Assembly: GCA_949751835.1 (NCBI GenBank)
Contig: CATKHK010000010.1
Coordinates: forward strand, 124,001-188,000
DNA from: Blepharisma japonicum
Taxonomy: Eukaryota > Ciliophora > Heterotrichea > Heterotrichida > Blepharismidae
DNA length: 64,000 bases
Reading direction: 5' to 3'
Below are positions 10,435 to 22,100 of this stretch, piece by piece. Both the position numbers and the translations under genes were made by a program. Below the pieces are notes generated by a model. The model saw only the letters and a program-made list of their open reading frames with translations. It ran no database searches and was not told where the DNA came from. How positions within the stretch are numbered: position 1 is the first letter of the stretch; the number at the start of each line of letters is the position of its first letter.

Positions 10435-13400
10435 ATGTCAAAGAGCAAACTTGAAACAATTAAAGAAGAGACTGAGAAGACAAGTGGCTTAGAATTCTTT
10501 GAAAATTGGCTTAACATGGAAAAAAATCAAGATACTGCAAATATAGAAATTGTTGAAAATAATAGTTCTTTTGATAAAGACGCTGAAAGCAGTCTTTCCA
10601 CAAAAGATAATAATGAGCTTCGCAGATGCATTAAAATTGCCAAAAAATCTTTAAAAAAGCATGACTTCTCAAAAGCTATATCTTTCCTGACCAAAGCATG
10701 CAATATTGAGCCATCAGCTGCAAATATTCAGCTTTTAAATAATGCAAAAGAGTTAGAGATAAAGATTGCAGAAGAGAAAAGAAAGCTTGAAGAAGAAAGG
10801 AAAAAACTTTGTGAACAAGTATTAAATTCTGAAAATATTTATGAAGCTTTAAACATTGGTGTAGAAGAATCAGATGAAAACGTGAATAAAATTGCAAAAA
10901 ATGTTTTATTAAAAATACACCCAGATAAAGTAAACACTTTGAATAAAGAAGATTTTAAAATAGCCACCCAGAAGTTGAATGGCTTTAGGGAAGAATTTGA
11001 AAAAAGAATAGTCATCGATGCTGATGAAGTATGTCCTCAATTCAAAAGGACGAGCATGCCACTACCTATAGAGGATGAGAAAGCAGAAGAAAATATTCAC
11101 GAATTTAGCAATTCAGATAATTTTGGATGGACTGAAGAAGATAGTGAATTTGAAGAAGATTGTGAATTTGAAGAAGATAGCGAATTTGAAGAAGATAGTG
11201 AATTTGAAGAAGATAGTGAATTTGAAGGAGTTAAGATAATTGGAAAAAAGAGGAAATCTGATTGATATAGCTCTCAACTATATCAAGAGTTAAATAAGTT
11301 TATTTTGCAATTTAATAGAGAAGATTATCTTCAAACTTCTCCTTGGGCTAAAAAAATTTCAGATGAATTTGATGATTTTAAACATTATAAAAATGAGTTC
11401 AAAGCTGCTTTTTTTATAGAAGTGCATGAAATAATTAAAAAAGAAATTCAAGATATTGATAAATTCAAGGTTTTCAAAATGTTTTTGAAAGAAGATGGAA
11501 AAGAAAGCTATGTAGTTTCACATTTAAATAGAAATTTTTGTAAAGAATTCTATGATGAAATACAGGCAAATGATTTGTTGCTGCTGACCCCTAGTCGTAG
11601 CAATGGCTTTAAAATGTCAGATAAGATAAATTCAGACTTCCAATTAGGAATTGCAAGGAAGAATTTTAAAAGTGGATTGATTTCAATAAAAGCAAAAAAT
11701 ATTTGCAAATTTCAAATGGAATATAATATAGTGAGTCTTGGAAACTTGACCACGCTAAGAAGAGAATTTTTGACTTTGAGCAAGATTAAATATTCTTTGC
11801 TATTGGATTATATATTATTTCCTAAACCGCCGATAATTATATCAAATTCAATTGTTTCTGAGCGTTTTCTTAATACTATCAGAAATAAATATAATGAATC
11901 ACAGTTTGATGTCCTTAATAATTTGTTTCATGTGACTGAAGGAATTTCATTAATTCAAGGCCCTCCAGGAACAGGGAAAACCTCAACAATTCTTGGTCTA
12001 ATTTCAGGGTATTTGTCAGTTAAGCATATTTTGAACCCAAAAATTTTAGTTTGTGCTCCTAGCAATGCAGCAATTGATGAAATAGCTTCTAGAGCTTATA
12101 GTGATGGACTATTTGATGAAAATGGAGATCCGCTGAAATACGTTTCAATGCTTAGAATTGGCCAAAAAAAAATTAAAAACGAGCTCGGATTTTTGGAAAA
12201 TGTAAATACAAAAGAAATTCCTTCAAGTGTTAAAAAAATTTCATTAAATTATATAATAGAAGCCAAATTGAATGAGAGTGGCTTATGAGATCCAACAGAT
12301 GAAATTAAACAGAAACTAATAGCAATCGATAAATTGAATGATGAACGTGATGAAATGCTCAAAAAAGGAACCGCGAAAATTGAATTTCTTGAAAAACTAG
12401 AAATAATTTGCAATCTATTAAAAGATGAATTGGATCAGTTATATGATGAAAAGAAAATATATGCTGAGTTTCAAATGTCTTTGAAAAAAGATTATATTAG
12501 AGAATCAAAAATTATTTTTTGTACAACAAGCACAGCTGGCTCTTTAGATATGCTGAATGCATTCGCAGCAGATGATAATGGAATTTCATTAAAAAAATTT
12601 GACTTTCTTATTATTGATGAAGCATGCCAATCTATTGAACTCAGCATTTTAATTCCTTTTCTATATGACACTTCGACTGTTGTTTTAGTAGGTGATCCAA
12701 AGCAGCTTCCTGCAACAACTTTTGCAGATGCATCAAGAGCAAATAGATATAATCGATCACTTTTTGAAAGAATGGAGGATTGCGGTTTTAAACCCTTGAT
12801 ACTTAAAACACAGTATAGGATGACATCTGAACTTTGTGAGTATCCTAGTTTTTATATTTATGATCATAGTCTAAAATCTGATCCTAGCGTTGACATGAGA
12901 CAAATGCCACCTGGCATAAAGAACCGTGGCTTATGATTTTTTAACTTAGCAAATTCAACTGAAGCTATGATGAGCGATGGACATAGCTTTTACAATGAAG
13001 TCGAAGCAAATTATATTGTTAAGGAGTTGATTGGAGCAAGAGGATCGTCGATAGGCATAATAACCCCTTATAGAGCACAAGTTGAAATAATAAAGAAGCT
13101 ACTTTGAGAACGATTTGGCGATAAATGAAGACACAGAATTGAAGTGAACTCTGTTGATGGATTCCAAGGAAGAGAAAAGGACTTTATCATACTTTCTTTA
13201 GTAAGATCTACAAATATTGGATTTTTGAGTGATAAAAGAAGAATGAATGTCGCCATCACCAGAGCTAGGTTTGCATTAAATATTGTAGGAAATGTTTCTT
13301 GCTTAAGGCAGAACAATGATTGAGATGACCTAATAGACTACTGCAATAGCAAAAATAAATTGATAACTATTGGCTCTGATTCTAGTTGGGGAAGCACAAG

Positions 13401-13821
13401 AGATAGAATGCATCATTATTATAGCGATTTTGCTGAAAAAAGCAATATGAAGCAAAAAGCAAACGCAGCAATTTCTCTTGATTCTATAAATAAGAAACTT
13501 GAGGAAAAGAAATCAAGCAATAAAGAAAAAATTGAAGCTCCTAAATTAGAATACAAGGAAGTAAGCATTGATGTTAGCCCTAATAATAAAAATAAAGAAG
13601 AAAGAAAATGCATGGAAGAAACTAAAATACCTTCAAGAGAGACAAATATTAATACTATTGCTATTAATAAACCAAAAGAAGGAAAGAAAAAAGTAGAAGA
13701 AGTGAAAACTATTCAAAGAGCAGATAAAGCAGTTTCAGAAAAAAGCAATACACTACCAAAGAAAAACTCAAAAATGACAAACGCGAGTATAGGTGGAGGA
13801 CTTTGGAATAGGAGCAAATAA
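10435..13821 (+). CDS. Helicase array copy B: J-domain plus Sen1-type helicase
   Basis: A 1128-residue protein with six in-frame UGA-Trp codons. It has the same order as copy A: a TPR-like segment ([19 protein letters not shown]), a J-like domain with H162-P163-D164, a Glu/Asp repeat, then the helicase with GPPGTGKT (K515), DEACQ (D728), [17 protein letters not shown] and [11 protein letters not shown]. All ATP-binding and hydrolysis motifs look intact. A low-complexity Lys/Glu tail of about 140 residues ends in [10 protein letters not shown], a form shared with C and D. The first codon is the ATG at 10435-10437. The 50 bp before it (AAAATGAGAAATGTG, then TTCTGCTAAATG) resemble the leader before copy D, so promoter and leader were duplicated with the gene. 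Confidence 0.9.
11140..11229 (+). repeat. 18-bp in-frame minisatellite coding Asp-Ser-Glu-Phe-Glu-Glu repeats
   Basis: Five tandem copies of the 18-bp unit gatagtgaatttgaagaa, with only single-base differences, lie in the acidic linker of copy B between the J domain and the helicase. Copies C and D have a shorter acidic stretch at this place without the array, so the expansion is specific to B. Confidence 0.9.
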
Positions 13822-14003
13822 AACAAGTAAAAGTAATTATTTCATAAGTAAATTACGGCTTATTATATATTGTTAGCAGATATAATAAAAGCTATAGACT
13901 CTGAATCCTTGAGCTAGTAATATTATTAATTCATGCTCCAAAGCATATTTATTATTAATAATTATTTTTTATATTAAAACTTGTTGAAAAGTATTTGCAT
14001 CAT

Positions 14004-14375
14004 AATGATTATTTAGAGTCCAATTTTTATTCAATAGATTAAAAGCTCCATTCAGCATGTCATCAAGATCAGTAGCTCATTTGATAGCTTGACTACATGA
14101 GCTCTTTGATTCTTAAGATTCTCAATTCAATTTCTTTATAGCTGCAAGTTCTGAGAGCTCTTGAATAAAACCTTTCAAAGGCCAAAAGCTCTATCTGAAA
14201 TAGTAATAGCTGCATGCATGTAGATTAGCCAACAACACCAGTTACTTTATGATATCATAACGAAGTCCAAAATAATCCATATAAATCTACATAAATCTTA
14301 CAATAGGTATAAATATGCAAAAATTTCAAGGAAAATTTGTAAAAAATAGCGTCAAATCATCCCATACATTATTCA
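14004..14375 (-). pseudogene. Dead 3' fragment of the GPAT-like acyltransferase gene
   Basis: About 370 bp closely resemble the 3' end of the intact acyltransferase gene at about 22088-22515, including the shared stretches attatttagagtcc, aatagattaaaagctccatt and ccatataaatctacataaa. An internal deletion of roughly 60 bp and many substitutions disrupt the reading frame. Only the last third of the gene is present; there is no start, NHxNQFVD or EGGSHD part. It sits just past copy B in the same relative position and orientation as the intact gene past copy D. It is therefore best explained as the trailing end of a duplicated block. Confidence 0.85.
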
Positions 14376-14379
14376 GATA

Positions 14380-14545
14380 TATTTGATTTCTTAAGGATAT
14401 TAAAAGAATGAATGTAGAAATTACTAGAGCGAAAGTTAGGCTTCATATTGTGGTTTATGCTTTAAATTTGAAGAAAATAATGATTGGAATAATTTTATTG
14501 AGTTTTGTGATTCATTCTATTATGATGGAAAAAAATCAGTATTAA
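14380..14545 (+). pseudogene. Dead 3' fragment of helicase copy A
   Basis: This stretch resembles copy A at about 9838-9995: the piece around tttcttaaggatat and gaatgaatgta encodes a motif VI relic (KDIKRMNVEITRAK). A one-base deletion and a gap of about 20 bp break the frame, and nothing upstream of motif VI is present. It abuts the acyltransferase fragment within about 10 bp, which marks a recombination junction near 14375-14385. Confidence 0.85.
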
Positions 14546-14855
14546 GATCAAGAATCAATCATTCAAATAATAAAGAACGCGATAATTGAAGAGTTGTAGA
14601 AATATGGAAGGAGTTTTGAGTTTAAGTTAAGTTAGACTGCTTAAAATTATAATTATTTAAAGTTCATTTACCTAATACTTAGCTTCTTCAACGAAAACAA
14701 AATTAATTAGATAAATTCAATTTTACAACCCTGAAGACTTAATTTAATGATATTGTCTTTTAAATATAAAAGAGATTTTAATCTCTATGCAAATTCTAAT
14801 GAAATGAAGATAATATTTTTACTCTATAATTTATCTTTCGAGCATTTTTTCCTTA
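14546..14855. other. Non-coding leader of copy C, related to the A-B spacer
   Basis: No gene is seen here. Blocks such as ttaaaattataattattta, tagcttctt and taatatttttactctataatttat match the spacer between copies A and B (10176-10434). Together with the dead copy-A end just upstream, this shows that the A-end plus spacer unit was carried along when copy C formed. Regulatory signals for C presumably lie here. Confidence 0.7.
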
Positions 14856-17800
14856 ATGTCAATAGGTAAGCTTGAATGGATTGAATGGATTGAAGAAAAG
14901 ACTGATAGGCAAAGTGACTTAGCATTCTCTGAAAATATAACTGACATGGAAAAAATTCAAGCTTGTGAAAGTATCAAATATATTGAAAACAATGGCTCTT
15001 TAGATAGGCAAGCTGAAAGCACTCTTTCCCAAAAAGATACTATTGAGCTTCAGAGATGCAAAGATATTGCCGATAAATATTTAAAAGCCCTAGATTTCGC
15101 AAAATCTATATCTTTTCTGATCAAAGCTTGCAATATTCAGCCATCACCTGAAAATATTGAGTTACTAAATAATGCAAAAGTGATGAAGGAAGAACATGAG
15201 TGTAAAATAAGAGAAAAAGAAGAGTTGGCGAGAAAGGCAGCAGAAGATAAAAGAAAACTAGAAGAAGAAAGGCAAAAGCTATGTCAACAAATATTAATCG
15301 CTAATGACCTTTATGAAGCTTTAGGCATTGAAGAAGGAGAATCAGATGAAAGCGTGAAAAAGCTTATAAGAAAAGCTTTTATAAAAATACACCCAGATAA
15401 GGTAAAAGTTTCGAATCCTGAAGATTTTAAAGTAGCTACTCAGAAATTAAATGACTTTAAAGAAGAATTTGAAAGAAAAATAGGGATTAATTATACTAGA
15501 ATTACGCCTCGAGACTGAAGCAATAATCAGATATTGTCGATAGAGGATGAAAAATCCGAGGAAAGCGTTGAAGAATTCAGCAATTCAGATGATTCTGAAT
15601 CGAGTGAAGAAGAAGGTGAATTTGAGGAGGTTCAGAGAAGGAAAAGAACTAAAAGATCAGATTTGTTTGAGTCTAAACCATACCAGGAGCTAGAAGATTT
15701 TATTTTGAATTTTAATCGAGATTATCTCACAACTCCTCCTGATCCGAAAATAATTTCAGATGAATTTGATGATTTTGAGCAATATAAAGAAGAGTTCAAA
15801 GCAGGATTTTTTTTAGAAATGCTTGAAATTGTTAAAAAAGAAATTAATGATATAGACAAATTCAAGGCTTTTGAATTGATCTTGGAAGAAGATGAAACAA
15901 GAGGGTATATAGTTTCGCATAAAAATGATAATTTACGTAAAGAATTTTTTGATGAAGTACAAGCAAATGATCTATTGCTTCTATTCCCTTATAGTGGTGG
16001 TCGCTTTCGAATGTCAGAAGAGATATCAAATTCAGATTATTGATTAGGAATTGCAAGGAAGGACAATAAGACCGGATCGATTTTTATAAGAACAAAACAA
16101 TCAGCCAAATCTCAGTCAAATTTTAAAATAGTGAGCCTTGGAAACTTAACAACACTCAGAAGAGAATTTTTGACATTGACACTGATTGAAGAATCTTTGC
16201 TATTGGACTATATATTATTTCCAAAACCGCCTAGAATATCATCAAAATCAATAGTTTCTGAGCGTTTTCTCAATACAATCAGAAAAAAATATAATGAATC
16301 ACAGTATGATGTTCTTAATCGTTCATTTCGCATGAGTGAAGGGATTTCATTAGTTCAAGGCCCTCCAGGAACAGGAAAAACTTCAACAATTCTTGGTCTG
16401 ATTTCAGGATATTTATCAACCAATCCTATTATACGGCCAAAAATTTTAGTTTGCGCTCCCAGCAATGCAGCCATTGACGAAATTGCCTCTCGGGCTCATA
16501 ATAATGGGCTATTTGATGAAAATGGAGACCCGTTACAAGACATCACAATGCTTAGAATAGGTCAAAAAAGATTTAAAAATGAATTAGGAATTGTAGAAAA
16601 CATAAGTTCAAAAAATATCCCTGCAAGCGTTAAAGAAATCTCATTAAATTACATAATAGAAACAATGTCATATGAAGAAGGTCTAAGAGATTCAACAGAT
16701 GAAATTAAAGAGAAATTAATAGAAAGAAATAAATTGCATGATGAAATAAATGAAATGATTGAAAATGGAAAAGCAAAAGATACAATTTATGAAAACTTAA
16801 AAAGAGACCTCTGACAGTTACAAAATGACCTGAATCAGCTATTTGATGAAAAAAAATCATACACTGAGCGTCAAAAATCTTTGAAGAAAATATATATTGG
16901 ACAATCAGATGTTATTTTTTGTACGTCAAGCACAGCTGGTTCTGCAGACATGATGGTTGCATTCTCAACAGATGATAATGAAATATCATTAAGAAAGTTT
17001 GACTATCTAATTATTGATGAAGCATGCCAATCTGTTGAGCTAAACATTTTAATTCCTCTTCTATATGATACTTCGAGCGTTGTTTTATTTGGTGACCCAA
17101 AACAACTCCCTGCAACAACTTTTGCAGATGCCTCAAAAATAAACAGATATAATCGATCATTATTTGAAAGAATAGAAGACTGCGAGCTTGAGCCATTGAT
17201 GCTTAAAACACAGTATAGGATGATAACTGAGCTTTCTGAGTATCCTAGTATGTATTTTTATGATCATAAGTTAAAATCTGATCCTAGTGTTAATAGAAGA
17301 CAAATGCCCCCTGGTATCAAGTACCGTGGCTTATGATTTTTTGACTTATTAAAATCAACTGAAGCGAAGGCAAGCGATGGTCATAGCTTTTATAATAATC
17401 TTGAGGCAAAATTTATTGTTTATGAATTGCTTGGAAAGAAGCAATTGTCAATAGGCATAATAACTCCTTATAGAGCACAAGTTGAATTAATAAAGAAATT
17501 ACTCTGAAAACGATTTGGTGATAAATGAAGACACAGAATTGAAGTGGACTCTGTTGATGGATATCAAGGAAGAGAAAAGGACTGGATCATCCTCTCCTTA
17601 GTAAGATCTGAAAAGGTTGGATTTTTGTATGATAAAAGAAGAATGAATGTCGCCATCACCAGAACTAGATTTGCATTGAATATTGTAGGAAATGCTTCTT
17701 GCTTACGGCAGAATCATGATTGAGATGATCTAATAGACTACTGCAATAACAAAATAAGATTGATAATTAGTGACTATAATGGCTCAAAATCATGACGAAG

Positions 17801-18554
17801 GAGAAAAAAAGGTGGAAAATCTAATGATGGCAATACTTTTAAAAGCATCAATCAGAAGCCAAAAGCAAATGTGACAGTTATTCCTGATTCTATAAATAAA
17901 AAGACTTGAAAAATTAAAGAAAAAATAGAGGTCCCTAAATTAGAATATATTGATGATTATTCTATGTACTGAGATGAAAAATGAGATGGAAAATCTAATT
18001 ATACCAATGCTAATAGCATTGCTGAAGAGCAAAAGACAAATGAGACAATTGTCCCTGATCCAATAAATAAAAAGAAATGAAAAATTAAAGAAAAAATAGA
18101 GGCGCCTAAATTAGAATGCATTGATGCCTATTCTGCGTACTGAGAAGAAAAGTTAGATGAAAAATCTAATTATAGCAATATCAATAGCATTAGCGAGGAG
18201 CAAAAGGCAAATTCGACAATTATTTCTGAATCTATAAATAAAAAGAATTGAAAAATAAAAGAAAAAATTGAGGCTCCTAAATTAGAAAATAAAGAAGCAA
18301 GTATTGATGCTGGTGCTATATGCATACAAGAGGAAGAAATAGAGCTCATAGAAGCTAAAATACTTTCAATAGCAATAAATATTGATACTAATGCTATTAA
18401 CAAGCCAAAATATAAAAAGAAAAAAGCAGAAAAAACAAAAAATATTCCAAGAGCAGATATAGCAGCTTCAGAAAAAAGCAATGCATTGCCAAAAAAGAAC
18501 CCAAAAATGCAAAACGCAAGCATAGGCCGAGGATTTTGGAATAGGCGCAAGTAA
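14856..18554 (+). CDS. Helicase array copy C: J-domain plus Sen1-type helicase with Trp-rich repeat tail
   Basis: The longest copy, 1232 residues, read through about 14 UGA-Trp codons. It has a TPR-like segment ([18 protein letters not shown]), a J domain with H179-P180-D181, an acidic linker, then the helicase: GPPGTGKT (K508), [14 protein letters not shown] (D721), [17 protein letters not shown] and [11 protein letters not shown]. The Ala of the usual motif VI (TRAR) is Thr here. The tail is expanded by nearly three tandem 57-residue units carrying UGA-coded Trp, and ends in [10 protein letters not shown]. Many TGA codons in the tail could look like decay, but the frame is open through to TAA at 18552-18554 and the end motif matches B and D. 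I therefore read it as a whole gene. Confidence 0.87.
17862..18287 (+). repeat. 171-bp (57-codon) tandem repeat in the tail of copy C
   Basis: Two and a half copies of a 171-bp unit begin at 17862, 18033 and 18204. Each codes a segment of the form KANxTIxPxSINKKxW, then [12 protein letters not shown], then a Tyr/Trp/Asp-rich spacer in the full copies. The in-frame TGA (Trp) codons at 17907, 18078 and 18249 are exactly 171 bp apart. Copies B and D carry a single equivalent unit, so this is an expansion in C. Confidence 0.9.
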
Positions 18555-18712
18555 TTAATACCTTTGAGCTAATAATATTGTTAATTCATATAGAAATTTT
18601 GATAGATCTTTAAGTTTAAATTAAGTACTTGAGAGTTTTTTAAAATTAATTTACCTTTGCCAAGAATTTCGGGAAAAAATGAGAATTATGAAAAGTTTAC
18701 ATTCTCTGCTAA

Positions 18713-21700
18713 ATGTCAAAAATTAAACTTGAAAAGATTGAAGAAGAGACTGAGCAGCAAAGTGAGTTAGAATTTTCTAAATATAGGCTGAATATAAAAG
18801 AATATCAAGCTTTTTCAGGAACCGAAAATATTGAAAATAATGGCACTTTTGATATAGAAGCTAAAAGCAGTCTTTCCGAAAAAGATACCATTGAGCTTCA
18901 GAGATGCATTGAAATTGCCAATAATTCTTTAAAAAACCAAGAATTCGCAAAATCTATATCTTTTCTGATCAAAGCTTGCAATATTCAGCCATCAACTGAA
19001 AATATTCAGTTGCTAAATAATGCAAAAGAGAGGAAAGAAGAGCATGAGCGTAAAATAAGAGAAAAAAAAGAGTTAGCAAAAAAGAAAGCAGAAGAAAAAA
19101 GAAAGCTTAAGGAAAGACAAAAACTATGCCAGAAAATATTAAATGCTAACAATATTTATGAAGCTTTAGATATTGGAATAGAAGAGCCAGATAAGAGCGT
19201 GAAAAAAATTATAAGAAAAGTTCTTATAAAAATACATCCAGATAAGATAAAAGTTTCGAATCCTGAAGACTTTAAAAGCGCAGTCCAGAAATTAATTGGC
19301 TTTAGAGAAGAATTTGAAAGGAGAATAAGGATTAAATTTTCTGAAATATACCCCCAAGTCGAAAGCCAGGATCAGCTACTACATATAGAGGATGAAAAAT
19401 CAGAGGAAAGTGTAGAAGAATTCAGTAATTCAGATGATTCTGAATGGAGTGAAGAAGAAGAAAGTAAATTTGAAGTAGTTAAGAGAAAGAAAAAAAATAA
19501 GAAATCCGATTGAATTGAGTCTCAACCATATCAGGAATTAGACGATTTTATTTTGTGTTTTGATCGAGATAGTCTTAAAACTCCTCCTCCAGTCAAAAAC
19601 ATTTCAAATGAGTTTAGTAATTTTTATCAATATAAAGAAGAATTCAAAGCAGCGTTTTTTTTAGAAGCACATGAAATTATTAAAAAAGAAATTAAAGATA
19701 TAGACAAATTCAAGGTTTTTAAATTACTGTTAGAAGAAGATGTAAGAGGAGGCTATAAAGTTTCGCATTTAAATGACAGTTTTTGTAAAGAATTTTATGA
19801 TGAAATACAGGCAAATGATTTGCTGCTGCTACTTCCTTATAGTGGCTTTGACTTTCGGATGTCAGATGAGATAATAATTTCAGATTATTGATTAGGAATG
19901 GCAAAGAAGGACCACAAAAGTGGATCGATTTCAATAAAAGCAAAACAATGTGGCAAGTCTCAACTGGAATTTAATATAGTGAGTCTTGGAAACTTAACCA
20001 CACTCAGAAGAGAATTTTTGACTTTGACAAAGATTGAAAATTCTTTGTTATTAGATTATATATTATTTCCTAAACAGCCTAGAATATCATCTAGTCCTAT
20101 TGTTTCTGAACGTTTTCTTAATACAATCAGAAATAAATATAACCAATCACAGTTTGATGTGCTTAATCATTCGTTTCATATAATTGAAGGAATTTCGTTA
20201 GTTCAAGGCCCTCCAGGAACAGGAAAAACGTCTACGATTCTTGGTTTGATTTCAGGATATTTGTCAATCGACCAAGTTTCAAGGCCAAAAATCTTAGTTT
20301 GCGCTCCCAGCAATGCAGCCATTGACGAAATTGCCTCTAGAGCACACAATAATGGTTTATTTGATGAAAATGGAGATCAGTTGCAAGACATCTCAATGCT
20401 TAGAATTGGCCAAAAAAGATTTAAAAATGAGTTAGGAGTTTTAAGAAATGTAAATACAAAAGAAATCCCTGCAAGTGTCAAAGAAATTTCTTTAAATTAC
20501 ATAATAGAAACAGCGTTGAATGAAGAAGGTTTGCAAGACCCAACAGATGAAATTATACAAAAACAAATAGCACTCAATAAATTGCGTGATGAACTAAATA
20601 AAATGATCAGAAAAGGAAATACGAAAGGTAATTTGTTTTTAAACTTAAAAAGAGACTGCCAGATATTAGAAAATAACCTGAATCAGTTATATGATGAAAA
20701 GAATATTTACATTAAGCGTCAAATGTCCTTGAAGAGAAAATATATTGGCAAATCAGATATTATTTTTTGTACAGCAAGTACTGCTGGCTCTCTAGATATG
20801 CTGATTGCTTTTTCAGCAGATGATGATGGAAAATCATTAAAAAGTTTTGACTTTCTTATTATTGATGAGGCTTGCCAATCCGTTGAGCTTAGTATTTTAA
20901 TTCCTTTTCTATATGATACTTCGACTGTTATTTTATTTGGTGATCCAAAGCAGCTCCCTGCAACAACTTTGGCAGATGCCTCAAGAACAAATGGATATAA
21001 CCGATCCCTATTTGAAAGAATAGAAGATTGCAATTTTGCACCATTGATGCTCAAGACACAATATAGGATGATATCTGAACTTTGCGAGTATCCTAGTATG
21101 TGTTTTTATGATTCAAATATAAAATCTGATCCTAGCGTTAATAGAAGGCAAATGCCACCTGGTATAAAGCACCGTGGCTTATGATTTTTTAATTTAGAAA
21201 ACTCAACTGAAGTTATGGAGAGTGATGGACATAGCTTTTACAATGAAAACGAAGCAGCTTATATTGTTTATGAACTACTTGGGGAGAGAGGATTGTCGAT
21301 AGGTATAATAACTCCTTATAGAGCACAAGTTGAAATAATAAAGAAACTGCTTTGAAAAAGATTTGGTGATAATTGAAGACATAGAATTGAAGTGGACTCG
21401 GTTGATGGATTTCAAGGAAGAGAAAAGGACTGTATCATACTTTCTTTAGTAAGGTCTGAACATATTGGATTTTTGAGTGATAAAAGAAGAATGAACGTCG
21501 CTATTACTAGAGCTAGATTTGCATTAAATATTGTAGGAAATGCTTTTTGCTTAAGGCAAAATATTGATTGAGATGACCTAATAGAGTATTGCAATAATAA
21601 AAACAAATTGATAACTGTTAATTATGAATATTGAGGAAGTATAGGAGATGGAATATATAATTATTATAGCGATTTTATCGAGGAGCAAAAAATAAATCAG

Positions 21701-22051
21701 AATATTCCTCCTGATTCTATGGATAAGGGATTTGAGGAAAAGAAACCAAGTAATAAAGTGAAAATAGAAGCGCCTCAATTAGGATATAAGGAAGTAAGCA
21801 TTGACGTTGATCCTATCAGTAGAAGAAGGGAAGAAAGAAAACGCATAGAAGATGCTAAGCCTCAAAAAGAGACCGATATTAATACTAATGCTATAAATAA
21901 ACCAAAAGAAGAAAAGAAAAAAGCAGAAGAAGCGAAAAATATTCAAAAAGCAGACAAAGCAGCTTCAGAAAAGAGCAATACTTTGCCAAAGAAAATCTCA
22001 AAAATGACAAACGCAAATATAGGTGGAGGATTTTGGAATAGGCGTAAATAA
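18713..22051 (+). CDS. Helicase array copy D: J-domain plus Sen1-type helicase
   Basis: A 1112-residue protein with several UGA-Trp codons. It has a TPR-like segment ([18 protein letters not shown]), a J domain with H175-P176-D177, an acidic linker and the helicase with GPPGTGKT (K505), DEACQ (D718), [17 protein letters not shown] and [11 protein letters not shown]. The Lys-rich tail ends in [12 protein letters not shown]. By eye D is closest to B and C, and A stands apart. Its stop lies 49 bp from the end of the convergent acyltransferase gene. That is the arrangement echoed in broken form behind copy B, so D probably sits at the ancestral junction. Confidence 0.9.
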
Positions 22052-22100
22052 ACAAATAAAGTAGTTATTCCTTAAATAAATTTGCAACCAATATGATTAT

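Noticed and set aside
14380-14545. A fifth, short helicase gene
   Set aside because: Only motif VI and a few flanking residues remain, with frame breaks; it is a duplication remnant of copy A.
608-22051. Many in-frame TGA codons that would make most genes look broken
   Set aside because: They fall on conserved Trp positions (for example DHHCPW, TLWYR, WDVGG, SVDWYLLG) and the frames continue to TAA/TAG; the code reads UGA as Trp.
7005-22051. Helicase array as a mobile element (Helitron or similar)
   Set aside because: No Rep/HUH nuclease, no PIF1-type helicase motifs, no terminal structures; motifs are Sen1-type and the spread is by tandem duplication.
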